Shown here: positions 1-5,070 of the stretch, in pieces
How positions within the stretch are numbered: the first letter of the stretch is position 1
Layout of the letters: each line of letters begins with the position of its first letter
DNA from: Acidimicrobiia bacterium
GTDB lineage: Bacteria > Actinomycetota > Acidimicrobiia > Acidimicrobiales > Ilumatobacteraceae
Length of the DNA stretch: 10,174 nt
Assembly (NCBI GenBank): GCA_013821025.1
Contig: JACDHN010000060.1
Span: 1-10,174, forward strand
Direction: 5' to 3'
Made by a program: the position numbers and the translations under genes
The notes under the pieces: generated by a model
Seen by the model: the letters and a program-made list of their open reading frames with translations, nothing else
Database searches by the model: none
Told to the model about the DNA's origin: nothing

Positions 1-976
1 TCCACGCCTCGCGTCTCCCAGCCCCGCTGGCTGCCGTGATCGCGGCCACGATGATGGCGCCGGCGAGCCCTATCGTGATCATCGTCGGCAGCCCTGCGAT
101 ACCCCAGCCGCTGGCCGATCTCGCCGCCAGTAAACCGATCAGCGCAGCGGCAACGCCAAGACCCGTTGCGGCGATCATCCGCCATCGGTCCACACGCCAG
201 ACCAGGGCGACGACCACGATCGCGGCGGAGACAACTACGAGCACGACGGCGCTGCCGAGCGCCAGATCCGTCCTGTCCTGGATCAGCGCAGAGTTGGGGA
301 TCAGCGTTCGGAACGTGACCCACCGCCAGAGATAGGCCGCACCCCAGATCGACGCGGCGATGCCCACCGACCGCAGCGCGACGTGGCGGTGCTCGCGCCA
401 GAGTGCGACCACAGCGATCGAGAGCACCGGCACGAGCAGCACGGCGAACTCGGTCCGGCTGATGCCGGCAAGGCCGACGAGGAGACCGAAGGCATACCCG
501 CGGTGGCCCTCGACGGTGAGCACGCCGATCAGCGTCACCATCGTCGCAAGGAGCAGGGGGACCGTGAGGCTGTTCTCCATCCCCGATGCGAACCAGCCGA
601 GCGCCGCCCACGTGCTCAGGCCGACGACGGCTACGACCGTCGATCCGGCAACGAGCGCAGCCTCGCCGACTTGCGGGAACACGAGACGCAGCAGGCACGC
701 AACCAGGCAGCCGAACATGGCCAGGCCGAGAGCGACCTGCACGTCGAGGAAACCTGCCCAGCCGCTGCCGCCGAGACGATAGAAGCCGCTGGCGAAGAAC
801 ATCTGGAGTGGCGCCGAATAGCCCTCGACGCGCTCGCCGGCACTCGACACGCTCGGCACCCCGAAGTCGACCCATCCGCGTGCGTGGGAGAGCGTGATGA
901 CCGCGTCGTCGCGCCACCGCCACCACTCCGTCGGCACGCTGAGAAGACGCCAGCCGGCGTACAACGTCCAGATCAC
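1..976 (-). CDS. AftB-like GT-C membrane glycosyltransferase, C-terminus beyond window
   Basis: The minus strand is open from about 1046 to the left edge without a stop. It encodes a very hydrophobic protein rich in Trp, Leu, Val and Ala with several predicted membrane spans. From the GTG used here, residues 23-28 read DDAVIT and residues 47-58 read GERVEGYSAPLQ, followed later by GISRTEF. This order (a DD pair at the end of the first span, then GERVEGY, then an R-(T/P)-E motif) is typical of AftB-like polyprenyl-phosphate-sugar glycosyltransferases, which add sugars to cell-envelope polysaccharide outside the membrane. The sugar and acceptor cannot be told from sequence. No ATG lies in frame upstream, so the GTG at 976 is only the best available start; the true N-terminus may be a few residues longer. 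It sits 70 bp behind the VOC gene on the same strand and may be cotranscribed with it. At least 325 residues are present; the rest is outside the window. Confidence 0.75.
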   Translation of the reverse strand, partial: MIWTLYAGWRLLSVPTEWWRWRDDAVITLSHARGWVDFGVPSVSSAGERVEGYSAPLQMFFASGFYRLGGSGWAGFLDVQVALGLAMFGCLVACLLRLVFPQVGEAALVAGSTVVAVVGLSTWAALGWFASGMENSLTVPLLLATMVTLIGVLTVEGHRGYAFGLLVGLAGISRTEFAVLLVPVLSIAVVALWREHRHVALRSVGIAASIWGAAYLWRWVTFRTLIPNSALIQDRTDLALGSAVVLVVVSAAIVVVALVWRVDRWRMIAATGLGVAAALIGLLAARSASGWGIAGLPTMITIGLAGAIIVAAITAASGAGRREAW

Positions 977-1046
977 GGCGGACCAGAGCTCGGCCCGGCG
1001 CCAGATCGGAATTGACGTCCTGGCCTTCGTCGGTTCCGGCGAGGAT

Positions 1047-1406
1047 CTACGTGGCGTTGGCGTCGCCGAGGTCCTGCACGAGCGTGATCGTGTTCCCAGC
1101 GGGATCCTGGATCGTTGCCAGCCGGAATCGTCCCGACGGCGCGTCGAACACCTCGGCGCTGATTCCCCGGTCGGCGAGATCTGCGACATGGGCGTCCATA
1201 TCGTCGACTGCCATGGTGATCTGCGTGGTGCCGGCGCTGTCGGTGTCGTGGAACACCTGGACTCCTCCGCCTTCTGTGAGCTGCCACTCGACGAGACCAT
1301 CCATGGGGCGACGATCGGGCGCGCGGGCGAAGAACATCTGGTACCAGGCCACGGCGGCGTCGAAGTCGGCCACCACGACCTCGGGGAGCACGTTGAGGAT
1401 CGTCAT
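1047..1406 (-). CDS. VOC-superfamily (glyoxalase/bleomycin-resistance fold) protein
   Basis: This is a 119-residue single-domain protein, a normal size for a VOC protein. It shows the expected beta-alpha-beta-beta-beta pattern: an N-terminal strand and helix (NVLPEVVVADFDAAVAWYQ), a WQL strand, a QVF strand, the second-module strand ITMAVDDMDAHVADLADRG, and the closing segment ATIQDPAGNTITLVQ near residues 98-111. Members bind metals or small ligands (glyoxalases, dioxygenases, drug-binding proteins); this one is too generic to assign a substrate. Few metal-ligand residues are obvious, so it may be a binding protein rather than an enzyme. I chose the ATG at 1406 over the in-frame TTG nine bases upstream, because a TAGTTT -10 hexamer lies exactly 7 nt before the ATG, as in leaderless genes. 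The next gene on this strand is the membrane glycosyltransferase; no functional link is evident. Confidence 0.85.
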   Translation of the reverse strand: MTILNVLPEVVVADFDAAVAWYQMFFARAPDRRPMDGLVEWQLTEGGGVQVFHDTDSAGTTQITMAVDDMDAHVADLADRGISAEVFDAPSGRFRLATIQDPAGNTITLVQDLGDANAT

Positions 1407-1413
1407 CGATCTC

Positions 1414-1419
1414 AAACTA
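1414..1419 (-). promoter_or_regulatory. -10 hexamer of a leaderless promoter for the VOC gene
   Basis: On the minus strand the hexamer TAGTTT fits the actinobacterial TANNNT -10 pattern. It ends 7 nt before the ATG at 1406, so transcription would begin at or next to the start codon. No convincing -35 is visible, and no ribosome-binding site precedes the ATG. Confidence 0.5.
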
Positions 1420-1524
1420 GTGAGTTGCGTCGGGACACGATGAGAGAAGTTGGTCGATCAGCGGTGAGTTCTGTGAGCCGTGACAGTCTCCTCTGCCGGG
1501 AGAACAACGAACCCGATACACGCT

Positions 1525-1529
1525 GGAGG
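1525..1529 (+). promoter_or_regulatory. Ribosome-binding site fixing the start of the DinB-fold gene
   Basis: GGAGG lies 8 nt before the ATG at 1538. It is one of the few clear Shine-Dalgarno sites in the window. A possible -10 (GATACA, 1515-1520) lies just upstream, but that would leave a very short leader, so the promoter may be further upstream in 1420-1510. Confidence 0.65.
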
Positions 1530-1537
1530 AACTTGCG

Positions 1538-2146
1538 ATGACCATGATCGATCTCGGACCGGCCGCCCGGCGAATGGTGGATCTGGTCAGCGGTGTTCCC
1601 GACGGTCGGCTTGACGGAGCGACACCATGCCCCTCGTACACGCTCGGCGATCTGCTCGATCACGTCGGCGGGCTCACTCTCGCGTTCACCGCAGCCGCAT
1701 CGAAGTCCGAAGGTGAGATCGGCACGCAGGGGCCGTCCGGCGACGCCACGCGACTCGGTGACGACTGGCGAACCCGGATACCCGACGACCTGACTGCGCT
1801 GGCGGAGGTCTGGCGCGACTCCGAGGCGTGGTCCGGGATGACCCGCGTCGGCGGGATCGACCTTCCGGGAGAGATCGCCGGCCTGGTGGCACTGGATGAG
1901 CTCGTGATCCACGGCTGGGACATCGCTCGGGCGAGCGATCAACCCTACGACTGCGATTCAGCGACGCTCGAGGCTTGCCGTGGCTTCGTGGAGCAGTTCT
2001 CGGCCCCTGGCCAGGAGGCAGACCGGGAGGGACTCTTCGGCCCCGTCGTCCACGTGCCCGATGACGCGCCGTTGCTAGACCGAGTGATCGGGCTCAGCGG
2101 GCGCGACCCGCGATGGTCGCCGGCACGCGGAGGAGAATATTCCTGA
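1538..2146 (+). CDS. TIGR03086-type DinB-fold protein, mycothiol-dependent maleylpyruvate isomerase-like
   Basis: The product has 202 residues. Its N-terminal half opens with MIDLGPAARRMVDLVSGV, then has TPCPSYTLGDLLDHVGGL, and later LDELVIHGWDIARASDQPY. These are hallmarks of the actinobacterial TIGR03086 family, related to mycothiol-dependent maleylpyruvate isomerases. The metal triad of that fold is visible as H42, E121 and H125, with the E-x3-H spacing of the characterised enzyme. Family members are thought to bind a metal and use mycothiol as a thiol cofactor, but most lack a proven substrate, and this one has no aromatic-degradation neighbours. It has a good GGAGG site 8 nt upstream. 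It stands alone, divergent from the VOC gene, and its stop lies 23 bp before the first possible ATG of the Hsp20 gene. Cytoplasmic; no signal or membrane segment. Confidence 0.85.
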   Translation: MTMIDLGPAARRMVDLVSGVPDGRLDGATPCPSYTLGDLLDHVGGLTLAFTAAASKSEGEIGTQGPSGDATRLGDDWRTRIPDDLTALAEVWRDSEAWSGMTRVGGIDLPGEIAGLVALDELVIHGWDIARASDQPYDCDSATLEACRGFVEQFSAPGQEADREGLFGPVVHVPDDAPLLDRVIGLSGRDPRWSPARGGEYS

Positions 2147-2154
2147 CTAGGGTC

Positions 2155-2183
2155 TTGTCAAGAAATCTGATGGCCAGTACAGT
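2155..2183 (+). promoter_or_regulatory. Sigma-70-like promoter of the Hsp20 gene
   Basis: TTGTCA (2155-2160) and TACAGT (2178-2183) are separated by exactly 17 nt, within a locally AT-richer stretch after the stop of the previous gene. Transcription would start near 2190. This is downstream of the ATG at 2170 and upstream of the GGAGG at 2212, so the promoter argues for translation starting at 2218 or 2228. CTTG-T-CAAG overlaps the -35, but no full HAIR or CIRCE heat-shock operator is present. Confidence 0.55.
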
Positions 2184-2703
2184 GATAGAGGTCCGTGAGC
2201 CAAACCTAGATGGAGGTGTGACGAACAATGTTGATGCGATCGACCCCTTCCGGGAACTCGATCGAATGACGCAGCAGGTATGGGGAGGAAACGAGCGGCC
2301 CTCCGTCCTGCCGATGCCGATGGACGCCTACCGCGACGGCGACCAGTTCGTGGTCCGTCTCGATCTGCCCGGCATCGAGCCCGACTCGATCGACCTGACC
2401 GTGGAGCGAAACGTCGTCACCGTGAGCGCCACGAGGAGCTGGCGGCGCGACGCACGCCACGAGGTCGTGGCCGAGCGGCCTCAGGGCATGTTCCGACGTC
2501 AGCTGTTCCTTGGCGAAGGCCTCGACAGCGAAGGTCTCTCTGCGAGCTACGAACAAGGAGTGCTGACGGTGACGTTGCCGGTGGCGGAACAGGCCAAGCC
2601 GCGCAAGGTTGAGATCAGCGGCAGCACCTCGGGCGCAGCTTCGATCGACGCCACGTCGAGCGAGGGTGCCGACGACGACCAGGAGCTGACTCACTCGACG
2701 TGA
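2170..2703 (+). CDS. Hsp20/alpha-crystallin family small heat-shock protein, N-terminal start uncertain
   Basis: The product is an ATP-independent holdase chaperone of the cytoplasm that keeps unfolding proteins soluble. The alpha-crystallin domain covers about residues 50-149 (numbered from 2170): MDAYRDGDQFVVRLDLPGI, DSIDLTVERNVVTV, then ASYEQGVLTVTLPV with the family GVL motif, and a V-E-I segment at 147-149 resembling the C-terminal IxI oligomerisation motif. An acidic Ser/Asp/Glu tail follows. The start is doubtful. The ATG at 2170 overlaps the likely promoter. The in-frame GTG at 2218 is only 1 nt from a GGAGG. The well-spaced ATG at 2228 encodes MLMRS, the usual opening of actinobacterial homologues, but is out of frame with the following DPFRELDR. 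A frameshift or sequencing error near 2243 is possible. A strong terminator follows, so the gene is probably transcribed alone. Confidence 0.88.
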   Translation: MASTVIEVREPNLDGGVTNNVDAIDPFRELDRMTQQVWGGNERPSVLPMPMDAYRDGDQFVVRLDLPGIEPDSIDLTVERNVVTVSATRSWRRDARHEVVAERPQGMFRRQLFLGEGLDSEGLSASYEQGVLTVTLPVAEQAKPRKVEISGSTSGAASIDATSSEGADDDQELTHST

Positions 2704-2731
2704 GACCTGCTCGATTCTGCCGGTGATCTTC

Positions 2732-2764
2732 GGTGGGTCCGGCGGCGCCGCAGCCGGACCCACC
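2732..2764. terminator. Strong GC-rich hairpin terminator after the Hsp20 gene
   Basis: GGTGGGTCCGGC (2732-2743) and GCCGGACCCACC (2753-2764) form a perfect 12-bp stem with a 9-nt loop, 28 bp after the Hsp20 stop. There is no T-run, as is common for actinobacterial terminators. It separates Hsp20 from the next transcription unit, whose promoter begins 4 nt beyond it. Confidence 0.8.
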
Positions 2765-2767
2765 GAT

Positions 2768-2786
2768 CCCGCTAGCGTCTTGAAGC
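2768..2786 (+). promoter_or_regulatory. Leaderless promoter module, copy 1 (leader ORF and phosphodiesterase)
   Basis: CCCGCTAGCGTCT (2768-2780) contains the TANNNT-type -10 TAGCGT at 2773-2778, 8 nt before an ATG at 2787. The identical 13-mer with identical spacing to ATGGG recurs at 3786-3804. Transcription would begin at or beside the ATG. The region where a -35 would lie is occupied by the terminator hairpin, and no clear -35 is seen. Confidence 0.5.
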
Positions 2787-2840
2787 ATGGGTTACGCGAG
2801 GCGAGGGCAGCTCGTGGGGCTCGGGGAACTGCAGACGTGA
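2787..2840 (+). CDS. Short leader ORF (17 residues) overlapping the phosphodiesterase start
   Basis: From the ATG placed 8 nt after the TAGCGT hexamer there is an open frame of 17 codons, MGYARRGQLVGLGELQT, ending in TGA at 2838-2840. The stop overlaps the GTG start of the phosphodiesterase (GTGA at 2837-2840), the layout of translational coupling. The peptide is basic at the start and resembles nothing I recognise. If the promoter call is right, a ribosome loads on this ATG without a leader and re-initiates at the downstream GTG. The alternative is that the ATG is unused and the GTG is reached through the weak GGGGA at about 2823-2827. This is inference from layout only. Confidence 0.35.
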   Translation: MGYARRGQLVGLGELQT

Positions 2841-3706
2841 GGGCCATGCACCGGATCGGCGTGCTCGCCGCTGCGTGCGCCCTTCTGGCCTGCGAGTCAG
2901 CGGCGGGGCCGACGGCGATCCCGTGTGCACCGAGCCCCTTTCGTGCCGAGCCGCCGCTCGTCATCGCCCATGCCGGCGGCGAAGGTCTTGGCCCCGAGAA
3001 CACCGTGGCGGCGATGGAACGATCGCTTGCCGCCGGAGCCGACGCGCTCGACGTCGACCTTCGCATGACCGTCGACGGCGTCATCGTGGCGCGCCACGAC
3101 CGCGACGTGGCGACGACCACCGACGGCAGTGGCAATGTCGACTCGCTCACGTGGGCGCAGATCCAGCAGCTCGACGCCGCCGCACGCTGGGACGGCGCGC
3201 CGGTCGACGACGCAGTGCGGGTCCCGTCGCTGGAGCAGGTCCTGCAGCGGTTCCCCGATGAACGGATCTCCCTCGAGCTCAAGCAGGTCGAGCCATCCAT
3301 GGCGGAGCCGCTGTGCGACCTGCTCCGGCGCACGAACAGCAGCGACCGCGTGTACCTCAGCTCCAACGAAGACGCCGCCGTGTACGCGGCGGGAGAGGCA
3401 TGTCCGGAGGTGCTGATCACTACCACGTACCGCGACCTCGACGACATGCGTGCAGCCGAGGCTGCCGGGACGGACTGGTGCGCAGCGTCACCGATCGGCC
3501 AGCCGCCATACCGCGAGGGCCGTTTCGACCGGGAGCGGGTGGAGCAGTCCCACGATCGCGGGATGGCCTTGTACACCTGGGTCGTCGACGATCCCGATGT
3601 GCTGCGGGAACTTGCCGACGCCGGTGTCGACGGCGTCTACACGCGTCGACCCGACATCGCCAGGACTGTGTTCGACCACTTCGCTGCTTCGCCCGAAGGG
3701 GGATAG
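2837..3706 (+). CDS. Secreted lipoprotein glycerophosphodiester phosphodiesterase (GDPD family)
   Basis: The product hydrolyses glycerophosphodiesters to glycerol-3-phosphate and an alcohol. Its 289 residues start with a short lipoprotein signal whose lipobox LLAC gives lipidated C19, placing the enzyme on the outer face of the membrane. The TIM-barrel domain spans about 40-282. IAHAGG gives the catalytic H45. PENT follows at 53-56, the metal-binding acidic pair at D72 and D74 in LDVDLRMTVDG, the second histidine H87 in ARHD, and E147 in ISLELK; TWVVDDPDVLRELADAGVDGVYT closes the barrel. The first acidic position is usually Glu (E-x-D) and is Asp here, a conservative change. I prefer the GTG at 2837, because GGGGA lies 9 nt before it and it overlaps the leader ORF stop; the ATG at 2846 is the alternative and keeps the lipobox. 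Role: probably scavenging phospholipid head-group diesters for carbon and phosphate. Confidence 0.88.
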   Translation: MRAMHRIGVLAAACALLACESAAGPTAIPCAPSPFRAEPPLVIAHAGGEGLGPENTVAAMERSLAAGADALDVDLRMTVDGVIVARHDRDVATTTDGSGNVDSLTWAQIQQLDAAARWDGAPVDDAVRVPSLEQVLQRFPDERISLELKQVEPSMAEPLCDLLRRTNSSDRVYLSSNEDAAVYAAGEACPEVLITTTYRDLDDMRAAEAAGTDWCAASPIGQPPYREGRFDRERVEQSHDRGMALYTWVVDDPDVLRELADAGVDGVYTRRPDIARTVFDHFAASPEGG

Positions 3707-3785
3707 CCGGCGGATCGAGGAGGGGGGAGCACCGGGACCGCAGAGGGACGAGCTGGCGGCGACGAACGGATCGCTCTCGTCGTGA

Positions 3786-3804
3786 CCCGCTAGCGTCTCG
3801 GGCC
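3786..3804 (+). promoter_or_regulatory. Leaderless promoter module, copy 2 (Nfu_N-like gene)
   Basis: This copy repeats CCCGCTAGCGTCT exactly (3786-3798), then 6 nt, then ATGGG, as at 2768-2786. The -10 is TAGCGT at 3791-3796, with 8 nt to the ATG at 3805. No Shine-Dalgarno sequence is present. The 98-bp gap behind the phosphodiesterase stop otherwise holds only weak inverted repeats such as CGACGA/TCGTCG (3760-3765/3777-3782). Confidence 0.5.
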
Positions 3805-4287
3805 ATGGGTCAGCTGGTGGCGGTCACGGAGAAGCCGGGCGCCACGGCCGGCATCGTGCGCTTCGAGACGAATCGTTCGTTCACCGGGATGGGTCACGAA
3901 CGGTTCACCTCCGAGGATGATGCGTGGGGACCCAGTCCGTCGGCCGAGGTCGCCAGGCGTCTGTTCGCCACCGGGCGCGTCGAAGGCGTGCACGTGTACT
4001 CCAACATGATCACCGTCGATCTCATGAACGGCCACACCAGCGAAGGCATGGCCGACATGATCCGCGAGCTGTACCGGTACTGGAAACCGGGCATGCAGCC
4101 GCCGACGTTCGAGGATTTGCAGCCAGAGGAGGCCGGCGACGACACCGCCGGCGGCGAGGTGGCCGCCGGCGGAGGTGCCGCCGTGGAGGGTGATGCTGGC
4201 TTGACTGCGGCGGCCAAGCTGGTGCCGATGCACCTGCTCGAGCGTGGTCGCGCCGCCCGCGAACGCTGGAGAACCAGCAACAGCTGA
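3805..4287 (+). CDS. Stand-alone protein with an Nfu/NifU N-terminal-like domain
   Basis: The product has 160 residues. Residues about 16-75 resemble the Nfu N-terminal domain (Nfu_N): a strand GIVRFETNRSF, then PSAEVARRLFATGRVEGVHVYS followed by NMITVDL. In Nfu proteins this pattern of a short helix, a G-V turn and an 'F-x-T-V' strand precedes an iron-sulfur scaffold domain with a CxxC motif. Here that domain is absent and the protein has no cysteine at all, so it cannot itself be a cluster scaffold. Instead there is a short helix with RELYRYWKPGMQPPTFEDL, an acidic and Gly/Ala-rich linker (about 108-133), and a charged C-terminal helix ending in RGRAARERW. The function is unknown. The start is the ATG placed 8 nt after TAGCGT; the frame is open upstream, but that part is antisense-like coding noise. 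A short hairpin at 4295-4309 may end its transcript. Confidence 0.55.
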   Translation: MGQLVAVTEKPGATAGIVRFETNRSFTGMGHERFTSEDDAWGPSPSAEVARRLFATGRVEGVHVYSNMITVDLMNGHTSEGMADMIRELYRYWKPGMQPPTFEDLQPEEAGDDTAGGEVAAGGGAAVEGDAGLTAAAKLVPMHLLERGRAARERWRTSNS

Positions 4288-4294
4288 CCGGTTC

Positions 4295-4309
4295 CCCCAC
4301 CCGATGGGG
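4295..4309. terminator. Possible short hairpin terminator
   Basis: CCCCA (4295-4299) and TGGGG (4305-4309) flank a 5-nt loop, 7 bp after the stop of the Nfu_N-like gene and before the imuA' promoter. The stem is only 5 bp and lacks a T-run, so this is a weak call supported mainly by position. Confidence 0.35.
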
Positions 4310-4326
4310 AGGAGCGGGGTGTTCAG

Positions 4327-4356
4327 TTGAATTTGCGAACACCTGTTCGGTAGGGT
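4327..4356 (+). promoter_or_regulatory. SOS promoter of imuA'-imuB with LexA box
   Basis: The LexA operator CGAAC-ACCT-GTTCG (4336-4349) matches the core of the mycobacterial SOS box. It lies inside the spacer between a -35-like TTGAAT (4327-4332) and a -10 TAGGGT (4351-4356), spacer 18 nt, and ends 1 nt before the -10. Bound LexA would block polymerase. The ATG at 4363 follows the -10 by 6 nt with no Shine-Dalgarno site, so the transcript is probably leaderless or nearly so. Confidence 0.85.
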
Positions 4357-4362
4357 GTTGGG

Positions 4363-5070
4363 ATGGGAGCCTCCTCGCCGGTGCGGTTGTCACAGGTGAC
4401 GCCGGTCTCGGCCACGTCGCTTGCCATCGAGCGCATGTTGCCCGTCGACGACACGTTCGCCACGCTGTTTCACACTCCCGGTGCCGAACGCCCTGGTCTG
4501 GTGCGCGGGCAGGTGATCCACTGCACCGGCGCCGCGCCGCTGTCGTTGGCTCTGGCGCTGGCGGCAGCCGCTTCCCGGGCGGGGGCCTGGCTGGCCGTCG
4601 TCGATGTGCCAGGGCTGGGCGTCGAGGCCACCGGAGAGTTGGGCGTGCTACTCGAGCGGCTGGTGCGTGTTGAGACCGGCCCTGCCGGTCAGTGGGCAGA
4701 CGTGATGTGCGCCGTGGCCGACGGGTTCGAGCTGATCGTGACGGAGATCCCCCGCGGTGTCTCGGCGGCCACGGCCCGCCGCGTCCACCAGCGCATCCGC
4801 GCTCGTGGCGGTGTGCTGCTGACGACGGCGTCTGGGAGGTCGGGCTCGCCGATGTCGAGTGACCTCGACGTGCGTACCGTCTCGCCGCAGTGGAAGGGGC
4901 TTGGCGCCGGCCACGGTTATCTGCGCGCCCGGCGGCTCGTGGTGGAGGCATCCGGACGACGCCTGCCCCGGACCCGATCGATCGAAGTGTGGTTGCCGGG
5001 CCCCACGGGACGACCCGAGCCGGTCGACGGTGAGGTCATCGACCTCACCGTCGCTGCCGCAGGAGCATGA
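4363..5070 (+). CDS. imuA': ImuA'-type SOS mutagenesis accessory protein (RecA-like fold, no Walker A)
   Basis: The product is a 235-residue cytoplasmic partner of ImuB and DnaE2 in the damage-induced translesion-synthesis complex. The assignment rests on the LexA box, the ATGA overlap with imuB and the overall pattern of a degenerate RecA-like core. Around residues 50-66 the sequence reads GQVIHCTGAAPLSLALA, where RecA has GxxxxGK(T/S); the Lys and Thr are missing, so ATP binding by a classical P-loop is unlikely. A hydrophobic strand at 77-83 (LAVVDVP) and a Walker-B-like strand at 123-128 (FELIVTE) keep the fold. A C-terminal beta segment (SIEVWLPG at 206-213) follows. Family knowledge is that ImuA' is a RecA relative that has lost catalytic motifs and contacts ImuB. 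The start is the ATG 6 nt after the -10. Recognised from context plus weak sequence features. Confidence 0.85.
   Translation: MGASSPVRLSQVTPVSATSLAIERMLPVDDTFATLFHTPGAERPGLVRGQVIHCTGAAPLSLALALAAAASRAGAWLAVVDVPGLGVEATGELGVLLERLVRVETGPAGQWADVMCAVADGFELIVTEIPRGVSAATARRVHQRIRARGGVLLTTASGRSGSPMSSDLDVRTVSPQWKGLGAGHGYLRARRLVVEASGRRLPRTRSIEVWLPGPTGRPEPVDGEVIDLTVAAAGA

Noticed and set aside
383..1015. Open frame of 210 codons on the plus strand
   Set aside because: The product is a low-complexity His/Arg/Glu/Pro mix. It lies antisense to the membrane glycosyltransferase, whose frame gives a coherent membrane protein with family motifs.
1440..1541. Short ORF ending in an ATGA overlap with the DinB-fold gene
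   Set aside because: It has no promoter or ribosome-binding site of its own, and the GGAGG within it serves the next gene. The peptide has no recognisable feature, so the overlap looks like chance.
2155..2163. CTTG-T-CAAG near the Hsp20 -35 as a HspR (HAIR) operator
   Set aside because: HAIR needs CTTGAGT-N7-ACTCAAG; only a four-base arm is present, with a 1-nt centre, so this is not a credible operator.
2206..3576. Open frame of 456 codons on the minus strand
   Set aside because: It runs antisense across two good plus-strand genes (Hsp20 and GDPD) and a terminator, and its product is Ser/Arg/Ala-rich without domains; this is typical of antisense frames in high-GC DNA.
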